Part shown: in pieces, positions 42,272 through 52,494 of the stretch | Numbering within the stretch: position 1 is the first letter of the stretch | How the letters are laid out: each line of letters begins with the position of its first letter | Origin: Phymorhynchus buccinoides | Taxonomy: Eukaryota; Mollusca; Gastropoda; Neogastropoda; Raphitomidae | DNA: 64,000 bases | Assembly: GCA_017654935.2 (NCBI GenBank) | Contig: CM065711.1 | Location: 27,091,836-27,155,835, forward strand | Direction of reading: 5' to 3' | The notes under the pieces: generated by a model | The model's database searches: none | Told to the model about the DNA's origin: nothing | What the model saw: the letters and a program-made list of their open reading frames with translations, nothing else | Translations under genes and position numbers: made by a program

Positions 42272-42800
42272 GATCATCATCATCATTCATTGTTCATCGT
42301 CATCTTTCATCGTCATCGTTCATCGTCATCTTCCTGTTCTGGATGGAGGTGTTCGTCACGCTCGCCCTGTGTATGGTGGCCAAACTACGAGGGTACGATC
42401 ATCGTCATCGTCATCATCATCATCGTCATCATTCATCATTCTTCGTCATCATTCATCATCATTCATTCATCATCATTCATCATCATCATTCGTTGTCATC
42501 ATCATCGTCATTCATCGTCATTCATCATCATTGTTCATTCATCGTCATTCATCATCATCATCATTGTCATCATTTCATCGTCATCATTCATCGTTGTCAT
42601 CACTCATTGTCATCATTCATCTTCATCATTCATCATCGTCATCATTCATCATCATCATCATTCATCATCATCGTCATCGTCATCATCATCATCATCATTG
42701 TCATCATTCATTGTCAATAGTCATCATTCATTGTCATGATTCATTGTCATCATTCATCTTCATCATTCATTGTCATCATTCGTAATCTTCATGGTCATCA
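42272..42800. repeat. TCATCA/TCGTCA microsatellite
   Basis: Starts four bases after the exon E donor and continues after the partial exon copy. Ser/His/Ile ORFs here are artefacts. Confidence 0.95.
42327..42403 (+). pseudogene. duplicate of the 3' part of exon E with its donor
   Basis: Repeats 42202-42278 (CATCTTCCTGTTCTGGATGG onward, through TACGAGG and donor GTACGATCATC). Only two substitutions, TTT to TTC and TGC to TGT, both synonymous in the exon E frame. No acceptor directly in front of it (CATCGTCATC instead), so it is not a complete exon. Confidence 0.85.
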
Positions 42801-42843
42801 TTGTCACACTGCTTCTGGATGTCATCTTTCTCTTTTGCGTTAA

Positions 42844-43041
42844 CCCCTTGACTGCCACCGACGTATTACGAACTGACCTGATGACATCAGGAATAACCCT
42901 GATATGCTGGCTTTTCCTCTAACACAGTCAAGAGAGTAATATCCCCAGACCATTTTCTCAGATTGGCTCTATCAGTTGTTGTTTTCATGGCATGATTTGT
43001 CCAATGGGTATTTCTTTTTTCTTTTCTGGCAGTCAAGGGGG
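42844..43041 (+). mobile_element. TTAA MITE, family 2
   Basis: After TTAA (42840-42843): CCCCTTGACTGCCACCGACG, with GATGACATCAGGAATAACCC, GATATGCTGGCTTTT and ACACAGTCAAGAGAG inside, and the end TCTGGCAGTCAAGGGGGGTTAT. Closely matches 51224-51436. Confidence 0.75.
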
Positions 43042-43129
43042 GTTATGTATTTTTTTTGGTAAATTATGACTGAAGTCTGAAGGTAAAGCTCAGTGAATTG
43101 AGTGAATCATCATCATTATTATTATCATC

Positions 43130-43450
43130 ATTCTCCCCGTAGGGATACTGGTGGTAATGTGGTGGGGGAGGGGGGGACCTTTTGTGTAAATAGTTACCCC
43201 ACCTTCTGGAAGTTCTGTCCCTGTAACTTCCTCTAATCTGTCTCTCTCTTCGACTCAACCTTTTCCCTTTGCTTTCTGTCATCTGCTGTCTTTCTGCCTT
43301 ACAGTGTCCCATTCTCCTGCCTTTAAAAAAAAAAAATCTTCCAAATAGTTTTCCTCCTTTGAGCTCCTTCGAAATCGGAATGCGTCGGCTGAATGCAAAG
43401 GGGAGACCAGTGAAAACTGAAAATCGACCTCACTCGTTATGGCCAGGGAA
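43130..43450 (+). repeat. dispersed repeat R2
   Basis: CTCCCCGTAGGGATACTGG, TTACCCCACCTTCTGGAAGT, CTTTCTGCCTTACAG, GAGCTCCTTCGAAATCGGAA, TGCGTCGGCTGAATGC. The 3' half follows the 20.3-kb copy, not the 33.7-kb copy. Confidence 0.75.
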
Positions 43451-43519
43451 TGCATCATTGTTATTATCAGCATCATTCTGTTCAGTTTTTACATGTTGAA
43501 ACGACCCTTTATTCATACT

Positions 43520-44528
43520 TGATTGTCATTTAGTTTTTACCATTAATCATAGCTGATTGTCACTTGTTTTTGGGATTTGTTAATTGGTTTTGATTGTTAC
43601 TCATAGGTTTTGCCCCTTAATCGTAGCTGATTGTCACTTGTTTTTGCCCCTAAATTGTAGCTGATTGTCACTTGTTTTTGCCCCTAAATCGTAGCTGATT
43701 GTCACTTGTTTTTGCCCCTAATTCGTAGCTGATTGTCACTTGTTTTTGCCCCTAAATCGTAGCTGATTGTCACTTGGGAGATTTGCCCCTAAATCGTAGC
43801 TGATTGTCACTTGTTTTTGCCCTGATTGTCACTTGGTTTTGCCCCTAAATCGTAGCTGATTGTCACTTGTTTTTGCCCCTGATTGTCACTTGGTTTTGCC
43901 CCTATTACAATCGTAAGCTGATTGTCACTTGTTTTTGCCCCTAAATCGTAGCTGATTGTCACTTGTTTTTGCCCCTAAATCGTAGCTGATTGTCACTAGT
44001 TTTTGCCCCTAAATCGTAGCTGATTGTCACTTGGTTTTGCCCCTTAATCATAGCTGATTGTCACTTGGTTTTGCCCCTAAATTGTAGCTGATTGTCACTT
44101 GGTTTTGCCCCTAAATTGTAGCTGATTGTCACTTGGTTTTTGCCCCTAAATCGTAGAAGAGCTGATTGTCACTTGTTTTGCCCCCTAAATTGTAGCTGAT
44201 TGTCACTTGGTTTTGCCCCTAAATCGCAGCTGATTGTCACTAACTGATTGTGAGCTTGATATTGTCCACTAAATTGTTTTTGCCCCTAAATCGTAGCTGA
44301 TTGTCAACTTGTTTTTGCCCCTAAATCGTAGCTGATTGTCACTTGGTTTTGCCCCTAAATCGTAGCTGATTGTCACTTGGTTTTGCCCCTAATTCGTATA
44401 TGATTGTCACTTGTTTTTGCCCCTAATTCGTATATGATTGTCACTTGTTTTTGCCCCTAAATCGTAGATGATTGTCACTTGTTTTTGCCCCTAAATCGTA
44501 GATGATTGTCACTTGTTTTTGCCCTGCA
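43520..44528 (+). repeat. 34-bp minisatellite (about 28 units) ending as a splice acceptor
   Basis: Unit: CTGATTGTCACTTGTTTTTG followed by CCCCTAAATCGTAG. Variants include GGTTTTG for GTTTTTG, TTAATCA, and ATGATTG in the last four units. The last unit reads ATGATTGTCACTTGTTTTTG-CCCTGCAG and is directly joined to exon F. Each unit contains a branch-point-like CTGAT and a pyrimidine run. Confidence 0.95.
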
Positions 44529-44529
44529 G

Positions 44530-44689
44530 GAATGGCCACTTGTACCTGCCGGCGTGCTACCCCCGCGTGCTGAAGCTGCTGACTCTCACCTGGGACCCGA
44601 CTAAGCGGGCCAACCTGTGGGGACTGATGGAGCAGTACCGGTTCATAAACCGCAACAAGAGTCTCAAGCTGCTGCATGAGAAGATTAAG
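44530..44689 (+). CDS. TRANK1-like C-terminal exon F
   Basis: 160 bp: one base completing the Gly codon, then 53 codons; ends phase 0. Acceptor TTTTTGCCCTGCAG is the last minisatellite unit; donor GTCAGT. Peptide (G)NGHLYLPACYPRVLKLLTLT, WDPTKRANLWGLMEQYRF, SLKLLHEKIK. The LYLPACYPRVLKLL part corresponds to an ILCLPKSYIALLHFWE-like segment in vertebrate TRANK1 by position and pattern (memory), one of the better anchors for the family call. Confidence 0.8.
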
Positions 44690-44707
44690 GTCAGTCTCTG
44701 TGTATCA

Positions 44708-44785
44708 CTGTGTGTGTGTGTGTGTGTGTATATGTATCTGTGTGTGTGTGTGTGTATGTGTGTGTGTGTCTATCTGTGTATGGGA
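44708..44785. repeat. (GT)n microsatellite
   Basis: GT tract starting 19 bases after the donor of exon F. Positions 44786-46240 are AT-rich intron (a Leu/Ser/TTG-rich patch at 44870-44990) with nothing else recognised. Confidence 0.9.
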
Positions 44786-46242
44786 GGGAGGGTGTGTGCT
44801 GTCTCAGGACCGACCTGGAACAAACTTCCTCTTTGCTGAAGTTGTGCTTATTACCATTATTTGTTACTATTTACTTATTAATACTATTATTGTTGTTCAT
44901 CATGTTATTCACTTATTGTCATCATTGTTGTTGCTATCATTGTTGCTGTTGTTGTTGTCATCAATCGCCACTATCATAGTTACTATTACTACCACATAGT
45001 TGTTTTTGTCCTCGTTACAAATGATTACTATTTTGTATGATATATGTGCATGTATGTTTTCTGAAAACATGTAAAATGGAAAAAAATGTTTAATAACAAA
45101 AAACAAAAAAACCCTTCTGTGGTAGAGTAGGTATTAGACAGGATTTGGAGATTTGGGAATATAATAGAAACTAGATTGTAGGAAATTATGTTTTACTTAC
45201 TTTGTTTTAATATTTGTGGACTATGACCAAGCATGATTAACTTAGGATTATTTCCCTTGTTGAAGTTAACAAGATTCACTTTAGTGAACACTTTTCAGCC
45301 AATATAATCTACCTAGGCCTTGATGTTTTTCACTCACTTTCACTCTGTAGCCAGACAAGCGAAGAGAAGGGCTATTGGCCCAAGTTTTTGTCAGCTGTCA
45401 AGTTGAACTGCATTCAGCTTGAAGATTTGATGTGCTTTTCTCCCATTACTCTGGGTAAGCTCAAGTTATTTTATTTTATTGGAGTTTGTCACTCATTGTA
45501 AATGATTGACTTGAAAATATTTTGTTTTGATTTTGTGAACATGAATATTTAACAGGAAGATTTGAGTATTCCTGTGAAGGATGGTTTTCATAATATGAAT
45601 TCAGTTTGTAGACTTTTGATAGTTATAAAATCTGCCTTGGTCAAATTAGTCTTAGAGGGGCATTTTAGTTTTGTGTTTGTAAATATAAAAGGGAATGAGG
45701 ACAGTGAGGAAGCTATAATGGTTATTGAGGTTGAATAGTGATTCCAATTCAAAGGAGGGACATTTTGGAAATCAAAGTCAAACTGGCTTTCTATTTTGGT
45801 TTAGTTCACTACATTGTTACTCAATGTTAGTAAATAATGAATGGGACTTTAGTTGTTCATTGCTTGTGGCATATTTCTGAGCAAGAGTTTAACTTTCAGT
45901 AAGCCTACGGGCAAGTTATTGTGGACATTTGTACATAAGTATATTGGATTATAATTGAAATTCACAAATCAATTATGATTAGGTTTTCTATGGAAATTGT
46001 CTTAGCTGAAACTAGTAGAGACAAAGTAGCATGAGTACAGTTTACATTGTACGCGGGTTTTGTTTCAGGGTTCCTCTTGGGGTTCCTCTTTGTGTTCCTT
46101 CACGGGTTCCTCTACATTTCCTCTCCGGTTTCCTTTCCCAGTTCCTTACATGGTTCTACCCCTTGGATCTTCATCTGCCATTGTTACCCTCCATCCTCAT
46201 CACTGATTCCCCTTTTATCCCTTTTCCAATTCCATTGCCCAG

Positions 46243-46600
46243 GCCCCTGCTCCTTGAAACTTGAAAGCAATAAAGAGCGAGATCATCGAACCCAGGGTTG
46301 TCTCCAGTATGACTGCTGCACCCCCCTGTTACACTTCCTCTTTCCCTCCATCAGCATCCGACCCTCTCTGCTTTCAAAGCTAACCTCAAAACCCACCTGT
46401 TCCCCCGTCATTAAAACTGCGCTCTCTTTCTCTTCTCTTCCTTGCCTTTAGGTCTGTTTCTGCTGTAATCCATTGATGTCATCTGTGGGTGTTCGCTTTG
46501 TATTGCGTTTTTGTTTGAATGTGTTATGAATGCTAACGTGTGTGTGCGCTTTGATTTGATTTCTATCGAGATTCAGCGCTGTATAAATACTGTTCTCCTG
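46243..46600 (+). mobile_element. L2-like non-LTR 3' end
   Basis: LPPSISIRPSLLSKLTSKPT in one frame resembles the C-terminal 'LP..IR...L..FK..LKTHLF' block of CR1/L2 ORF2. The 3' end reads ATTCAGCGCTGTATAAATAC. 5'-truncated and frameshifted. Confidence 0.5.
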
Positions 46601-46667
46601 TTCCGTTTGTCTACTTTCAGAGCTTACGTCAGTGACTCTCAAGTTCCAAGTTCAAGTATTCTTTAAT

Positions 46668-46725
46668 ACAGTGGAACCTCCCTTATTAGACCTCCCATTA
46701 TGACTCCCTCCCATATCATAAAATC
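46668..46725 (+). mobile_element. one end of the CAGTGGAACCTCCC MITE family
   Basis: TA-CAGTGGAACCTCCCTTATTAG and ACCTCCCATTATGACTCCCT, as at 18883. No right end is seen. Confidence 0.6.
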
Positions 46726-46835
46726 AAACTGATGATTGTTTGTCCCTGCAAACTGCAAGAGGAGGTAGGCAGCCCTGGGCCGCTAGAAGAGTTATTAACA
46801 ACAAGCCAAGTGTATCTTTTTTTCTCTCCATTTAA

Positions 46836-47205
46836 CTCATTCGCATCGCAACGATTTGAATTATAAAAAAACCTCACAATTCATTCCAGCCATACACACA
46901 AACAAAACGTGCATAAACAAAAGGAGAAATGAAAGATTACGGGTTTTTACTTCAGGTTTAGACATAGGGAAGTGGCAGATCAGACTTTTTTATATATAGA
47001 CTTTATATGGAAAAACTCTCTACACCGATTGGTTTCCCCACAACAAACCACTACAAAAAGCAAAGTCAGGGGCAAAATTGTGGTCTAAGGGAGCGAAGCG
47101 AGTTTAGAAGTGACCAAGGTATGGAATGACTTCCCTTGAAGCAAATGCATCAAATTGACAGCTATCTGTTAATTCCAGCCATATATGTCCAGAACGACGA
47201 ATGAG
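46836..47205. mobile_element. TTAA MITE, family 3
   Basis: 370 bp between TTAA (46832-46835) and TTAA (47206-47209), with short inverted ends CTCATTCG/CGAATGAG. Interior ACCGATTGGTTTCCCCACAA, GGAGCGAAGCGAGTTTAGAA and ATATATGTCCAGAACG is shared with 55311-55515. Confidence 0.7.
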
Positions 47206-47259
47206 TTAAAAAAGCCAGTAATAAAGCGTAGAATGAAAGAATGAATGAGGTAATGATGA

Positions 47260-47348
47260 GAATGATGCTTTGTTTGTCTCGCTTTGGTTCTGACCCACGC
47301 GCTGCTAGGTGATTGGTATCGTAATCAACTTTGGTGGAGGGGAGGTAA
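47260..47348 (+). repeat. short dispersed repeat R4
   Basis: GAATGATGCTTTGTTTGTCT, CCCACGCGCTGCTAGGTGAT and TGGTATCGTAATCAACTTTG-GTGGAGGGG recur at 50146-50236. Confidence 0.7.
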
Positions 47349-47369
47349 TTTGAGAGATTTTATCTGCAA

Positions 47370-47530
47370 TATTTGGAATTCCTTTGTGACATCCATAAAA
47401 TAGGGCCTATTCTTACCTCCCAATCTAAAGAACATAAGGTCACTGGATACCAGACCCTCATTTGATACCTTTCAGTGACATGGGTGTTCAATCATTGTGG
47501 TGCCAAGAGGCGACAGTGGCGATGAAAGGG
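47370..47530 (+). mobile_element. TTAA MITE, family 1 (left end lost)
   Basis: Ends GGCGACAGTGGCGATGAAAGGG-TTAA (47531-47534), interior GACATGGGTGTTCAATC and CATTGTGGTGCCAAG. The left end is replaced by R4. Confidence 0.65.
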
Positions 47531-47736
47531 TTAAACCCAGTGACAACGAAAAAGTTGTCGTTCGGTCAAATTTTACCCCCTCCCTTTCCTTCCTCATCAG
47601 TCACGCAAAAATCGCATGCCAAAAAAAAAAGGGTGGCGCGCCTCTGGCTGCAACGCACTCTCCAGGTGGGAGCAACCTGAATTTCACAGAGAAATGAAGT
47701 GTTAAATACCAATATTTTTTGTGTCCGTTTTGACAG

Positions 47737-47961
47737 CTTTTGGGTCTGATGCTCTACGGCAAGAAGCCCGGGTCTTTCTGCCTTCTGAAACACCTGCTGT
47801 TCCCCGCGAATCAGCGCCCCCCCCACACCTTCGTGATGGCCGAACGCTGCGTGCTGCTGGCCTTGACCCTGGTGGTCAACGTGGAGCAAGGCAACGTCCC
47901 CGGCTGCTGCAAAACTCCCATCATGCAGTTCCTGCAGGACGTTCGTCTGACGGAAAACTTG
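47737..47961 (+). CDS. TRANK1-like C-terminal exon G
   Basis: 75 codons, phase 0. Acceptor TTTTGACAG, donor GTACGT. Peptide LLGLMLYGKKPGSFCLLKHL, LFPANQRPPHTFVMAERCVL, LALTLVVNVEQGNVPGCCKT, PIMQFLQDVRLTENL. The ERCVLLALTLVVNVEQ...PIMQFLQ part corresponds by pattern to ERTLVLCLVMLVNAEE...LLYRHFRE in vertebrate TRANK1 (memory), an informative match. Rich in Cys. Clean reading frame. Confidence 0.8.
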
Positions 47962-48081
47962 GTACGTTCAAAAATACTTTTTTTTCTCTTTCTGACCTTG
48001 TTTCTCGTATAAGTGGTTAAGTGGGCAAAAAATAAATAAGAAGGATGCTCATATTAAATCATACCCCCCACCCCCCTAGCA

Positions 48082-48420
48082 GAAATAGGGGGGGAGTGGG
48101 GTACGTGTCTTTCATGCAAATAGTTCCCCTACCTTCTGGAAGTTCTGTGCGTATAACTTCCTCTAATCTGTCACTCTCTTTGACTCTGCCTTTTCCCTTT
48201 TGCTTATTGTCATGTACTATCTCTCTTGTCTTACTGGGCCATTCTCCTGCCTTTTTTGTTGTTGCAAACTCTTTAAAAAGAAATGTCTTCAGCCGTAGTC
48301 AGACATGCTGGGTCCTCTTTTTTTCTTTGTTAGGCACGTAACGGCAGCATGACGCATCTGCGTTCAAATGACAGGAAACTGTCTGAGCAATTGACAAATA
48401 AAGAAAATATTAAATAACAT
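48082..48420 (+). repeat. dispersed repeat R2
   Basis: GTTCCCCTACCTTCTGGAAG, TTTGACTCTGCCTTTTCCC, TGTCTTACTGGGCCATTCTC, CGTAACGGCAGCATGACGCA, GAAACTGTCTGAGCAATTGA. Close to the 33.7-kb copy. Confidence 0.8.
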
Positions 48421-48469
48421 ATAATCTTTTTACACGCAAAATAAATGTAATGATGAAACACCAGTACCA

Positions 48470-48846
48470 AAGAGAAATCTTCTAAAAAGTCGTCTAAGTC
48501 TTCAAAATCTGCGTCTTCTGTTCAGACTGAATCAGCTCAGCCTGTCTCAGTGTCCGACCATGTCGACCCCTCTCTGGCCGGCTCGGTGGCTTCCACCCCC
48601 GCTGAAGTTAATTCTATTCTAGAATCCTTCATTCAGCGTCTGAATTCTTCCGGTCTAAAAATCGGTCCGGTCATTTCCACTCAATCTTCTGATTACTTTG
48701 TGTCTCCTTCGCGTCAGGAATCAGTCCACCCTGTGGTATCTTCCCGTGTCACAGGGTCGACTGTCCCCCCCCCTCTTGTTCACAGGGTGTGTTCCAGAGT
48801 TCCTCTGTCAAGGCTGCATGAAGTCTTCATGCTTATGCATGAATAA
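48470..48846 (+). pseudogene. Ser-rich retrotransposon gag-like fragment (tentative)
   Basis: An open frame without an upstream stop for some distance encodes KSSKKSSKSSKSASSVQTES, then STPAEVNSILESFIQRLNSS and PVISTQSSDYFVSPSRQES. Composition and the Ser/Lys start followed by a short helix resemble N-terminal gag-type proteins of DIRS or gypsy elements, but no nucleic-acid-binding motif is seen. It stops at the hairpin that follows. Confidence 0.3.
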
Positions 48847-49113
48847 GGCTGCATAAGATGTTCAATAAGTCTTCATGAAACTTCTTGCACTTGCAATGAA
48901 ACTCAAATGAGACACCTGATTCATGAAGAAAAATCTTTCATGAATAAACATGAATATGAATCTTCAAGAACTTCTTGAAGTACAGTTTCATGAACAATGT
49001 ACTGTATCTTTATGAATAAGTCTCATTTGAGTTTCATTGCAAAAGCAAGAAGTTTTTTTAATTGTACTTCATGAACTTCTTGAAGAATTTCTTGCATAAA
49101 TCATGAAACATTC
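48785..49113. mobile_element. foldback region rich in TTCATGAA
   Basis: AACTTCTTGCACTTGCAATG-AAACTCAAATGAGAC (48880-48912) is inverted as GTCTCATTTGAGTTTCATTG-CAAAAGCAAGAAG (49020-49052), and the outer parts repeat TTCATGAA, CTTCTTGAAG and CTTCATGAA. No ORF. Confidence 0.65.
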
Positions 49114-50005
49114 AAAAGCTTTTCTACAGGGAGTTTTGATCTGTTGTCAGTTTTTTTGTCTGGGCTTCTTCCATCTCTTTTTCTCTGAATATTTGCATGT
49201 CAATATATGTACATAAATTATGAGGAAATATGTGACCCAGCACGTCGAAAAGGACATTAAGTCGCTGGACTACCACATTTTGGGGGTTATAAGCGATATT
49301 TTTAAAAAATCCAATTTTGACCTTGGCGCCTAATAAACAAGGGCACCCTATTAGTGAACAAAATCGTGAGAAGAGAGGCAACGATTGCCATACTCAGTAC
49401 AGTCTACTGTGAGTCACAACATCGAAAGTGGTCACGAGTCGCCGATACGACGAATACTCACGTTAAAATGCTTCAAAATCGCTATTATCATCCGAGATAC
49501 CATCCAACAGATGCCATAACACTTCGTTGGATGTAAAAAGCATCGTAGAGCTTAAAATGTCATATATTCTACCAGTTTTCGTGAAGAATTGTCCAAACAC
49601 AACAACAGGAAGCAGCACAAACGGAAGTTCGATTATTTGAAAGGGGAGCCAACTCTCGTTTATGACAGGTTGGTAAGCGTTTACAGGCGTGTATGGGTTT
49701 CAAAGTTTGACTTTCTTTTGTGAGGTGCCTTATGAATGAGGGCGCCTTTTATTTAAAAATGTTCAAATGTTCAAATACGGTAGTTTCTCACAACAGGCTT
49801 GCAAAGTCAAAAATCTCATTTGTTGTCAATTTTGAGTTATGGATATTTTTGTGTTTTCTAATCATCTTTCATATGTATAAAGGATAATCTTTAATATGGT
49901 CTCTAAATGGTATTATAAGTGTTTTAAAATGAGTCAGTCAATGCATTTTCTACAGCTAAGCTAGACTTTAGACTGTTTTTTTTCTCAAAATGGCTGACGC
50001 TCACC
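49114..50005. other. intron, no recognised feature
   Basis: Contains GTGACCCAGCACGTCGAAAA and GACCTTGGCGCCTAATAAAC with a partly inverse GGTGCCTTATGAATGAGGGC-GCC near 49722, which may be an old element of about 500 bp. Not assignable. Confidence 0.35.
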
Positions 50006-50009
50006 CTCA

Positions 50010-50168
50010 CAAGCAAAGCATCATTCTTAAAATAAAATAAAAAGAAGAATGTGCCAAGCTCGCCTTTATGACCCTCACCCACACATTGTTGATGTATACT
50101 GTGTGGGTGAGGGTCATAAAGGCGAGCTTGGCACATTCTTTTTTAAGAATGATGCTTTGCTTGTCTCA
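50010..50168. mobile_element. long near-perfect hairpin
   Basis: Arms of about 70 bases: AAGCAAAGCATCATTCTTAA, AAGAATGTGCCAAGCTCGCC, TTTATGACCCTCACCCACAC, loop ATTGTTGATGTATAC, then the inverse. R4 continues to its right. Confidence 0.85.
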
Positions 50169-50277
50169 CTTTGGTTCTCACCCACGCACTGCTAGGTGAT
50201 TGGTATCGTAATCAACTTTGGTGGAGGGGAGTTAATTAGAAAAAGAGAGTAATTACCCTTTGTTCAATTTTGTCTGT

Positions 50278-50428
50278 ATCATTTTATCTGTCTGTCTCGT
50301 TATATATCTCTCTTAAGTTGCCCCCCCTGAATCGTCCGATGGGGTTCTGCCCCTGTACCTTGCCGGGGCCATGGGTCCCTGGACCCCTGCCTTTCAGGTT
50401 TTTTTTCATTTTGGGGAGTTGCACCCGT
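50278..50428 (+). repeat. GC-rich dispersed repeat R3
   Basis: CCCCCTGAATCGTCCGATGG, GCCGGGGCCATGGGTCCCTG, GACCCCTGCCTTTCAGG. Second copy of the element at 22140. A (GT)n tract follows (50526-50558). Confidence 0.7.
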
Positions 50429-50524
50429 GGGATTATGGATGAACTTATGGCTGCATGGGTGGTGTTAGATGTTTGGTTTTGTTTAGGATCCTTATTTAGT
50501 GTTTTCACTCTGCATTTTGATGTG

Positions 50525-50560
<36 letters not shown>

Positions 50561-50651
50561 AGATAGAGAAAAAGAGGTGGTATTAAAAGTTCTGAGCCTA
50601 CCTCTTGTTCACCATTGAAACCTATTAAATAGGTTTATTTATTGTTGTTGT

Positions 50652-50815
50652 CATACCCTGGCTAAAAGACTCCAGGGATCATCCTGAACAGTTGAAGCAC
50701 TTGAACACTATGGTACAAATGCACCAGCTAGGGATGAGAACACTACGCGTGTGTGACCGTTTTCGATTACCTCGCCACGTGGACAGCCACACTCCATCTT
50801 TGGAGGATCATTTAT
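50652..50815 (+). repeat. dispersed repeat R1
   Basis: CCCTGGCTAAAAGACTCCAG, GAACACTATGGTACAAATGC, CTCGCCACGTGGACAGCCAC. It ends about 33 bases before exon H. Confidence 0.8.
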
Positions 50816-50848
50816 CGTCATATTTCTCCTTCTGTCTAAACTAAACAG

Positions 50849-51187
50849 ATCCTTCCCACTCGCCTATCCCAGCTCCTCCTGAACGTCCAATCCGCCTCCA
50901 CTTACAAAAACGTCTTCGACGCCATCACCATTTCTCTCTCCGAGCAAGAAGAGCGCGCCGGGTTCTTCCAGTGGCGCTGGAACAATGACCAGGGGGAAGC
51001 ACTCTGGCCAGTAGTCCCGGGAGGCGGCGGAAGCTTGTATGCGGGCGGGCCTTTCCGGCCGGAGGTTTTGACGGAGGGAGGGGGAGGAGGAGGAGGAGAG
51101 AGGGGAGGGATGGTGGGGGGTGAGGATGTTCCAGGAGCGATAGAGGAAATCGACGAGGACGAGGACCGGTCGACAAACATGGAAGAG
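50849..51187 (+). CDS. TRANK1-like C-terminal exon H
   Basis: 113 codons, phase 0. Acceptor CTAAACTAAACAG, strong donor GTGAGT. First part ILPTRLSQLLLNVQSASTYK, NVFDAITISLSEQEERAG; then FFQWRWNNDQGEALWP, comparable to the DWRWD...-type block of vertebrate TRANK1 (memory); then a Gly/Pro-rich low-complexity stretch with six Gly encoded by GGAGGAGG, and an acidic end EEIDEDEDRSTNMEE. The Gly run and acidic tail look like a lineage-specific disordered insertion and may be length-variable. Confidence 0.8.
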
Positions 51188-51223
51188 GTGAGTCGATGAT
51201 GATGATGACGAGGGTGATGTTAA

Positions 51224-51436
51224 CTAACCTCTTGACTGCCACCAACGTATCGCGTACTGACCTGATGACGTCGTCAGATGAAGAGGAATAACCCTGATAT
51301 GCTGGCTTTTGCTCTGACACAGTCAAGAGAGGTATATCCCCAGACCACATTGCCAGATTGGCTGTCAGTTGTCTTTTTTATGGCATGATTTGCCGAATTA
51401 TTTTTTTTGGTTTAATTTTCTCTGGCAGTCAATGGG
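51224..51436 (+). mobile_element. TTAA MITE, family 2
   Basis: From CTAACCTCTTGACTGCCACC after TTAA (51220-51223) to CTCTGGCAGTCAATGGG before TTAA (51437-51440). Same interior as 42844. Confidence 0.75.
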
Positions 51437-51567
51437 TTAATGATAGATGATGATAATAGCAAGGTTTTGGTGGGTTTTTTTTGCGCTTGAATGTCAATAG
51501 ATCTATCCTGGAAATTATATACAGCCAGTCCCCCCCACCCCCCACCCAGAAAGTGGTAAGAATGAAT

Positions 51568-51945
51568 GCCGTAAAATGCGGACTATAACTATAAGCCGCT
51601 ACTTTTTTCCTCAACTTTGACCCATGCGGCTTATAGACTGATGCGGATTATCTGTGGATTTGTTTCCCATTCTACATTTATCAGTATGATTAAATCTGTT
51701 TCTGGCCACATTCTTCAGCCTATTTTGAGCTTCTTTGAGATTTAAAACTAGATTCAAATCTTATGTTTAAGGTGTCTGAGGACATTACACACTCATGTTC
51801 TGATAGGAGAATTTCTATATTTGTGTTGGTTTGTGCACATACAATTTTCTCTGCGGCTTATAAACTGGTGCGGCTTATATGTGAATAAATACCTAATATT
51901 TTGTCAGTTTAGGGGGTGTCTCTCATAGTCCAGTTTTTACGGCGC
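51568..51945 (+). mobile_element. GCGGCTTATA element, copy 1
   Basis: CCGTAAAATGCGGACTATAA, AGCCGCTACTTTTTTCCTCA, ACTTTGACCCATGCGGCTTA ... CTCATAGTCCAGTTTTTACGG. Related to the termini of the element at 27138-28098. Confidence 0.7.
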
Positions 51946-52046
51946 TAAGAGAAAGAAACAATTGTGTAAGAAAAGGTGTGGGGAATGAAAATGGCATCCA
52001 TTAACCCTTTTGCAGCCAATGTCGCATTTCTGCACCACTCTTACTG

Positions 52047-52475
52047 TAAAATGCGGACTATAAGCCGCTACTTTTTTCCCCTCAACTTTGGCCCATTCGG
52101 CTTATCTGTGGATTTTGTTCAATTCTATATTTATCAGTAAAATTGAATTTTTTTCTAGCGACACATTCTCTACTCTATTTTGAACACTCAAAATTGGTTT
52201 TGACAATTATTTGATTCAAATCCCATGTTTAAAGTGTTTAAGAGTATCACATACTCATGTTGTAATAGGAGAATGTGCACATGTGTTCATTATCCGTAAT
52301 AAGGCAGGCAAAATCTACTGCTTTTTGCTCTGACACTTTGACACGTTTTTGTGAATATAATTTTCTCTGCGGCTTATGAACGGATGCGGCTTATATGTGA
52401 ATAAATACCTGATATTCTGTCAATTTAAGGTATGCAGCTTCAGGTGCGTCTTATAGTCCAGTGTTTATGGTAATT
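52047..52475 (+). mobile_element. GCGGCTTATA element, copy 2
   Basis: TACTGTAAAATGCGGACTAT, AAGCCGCTACTTTTTTCCCC, TTTTCTCTGCGGCTTATGAA and the end GTCTTATAGTCCAGTGTTTATGG. Same orientation as copy 1. It interrupts a family 1 MITE start at 52010-52045. Confidence 0.7.
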
Positions 52476-52494
52476 TAATACTCGTATTACTAAA

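Noticed and set aside
42074..42785. 221- and 235-codon ORFs
   Set aside because: Only 42104-42267 is exon; the remainder is TCATCA repeat. An antisense or alternative protein is not supported.
43520..44528. 34-bp repeats at regular spacing as a CRISPR-like array
   Set aside because: Units are contiguous with no unique spacers, in an animal intron with no cas genes; it is a minisatellite.
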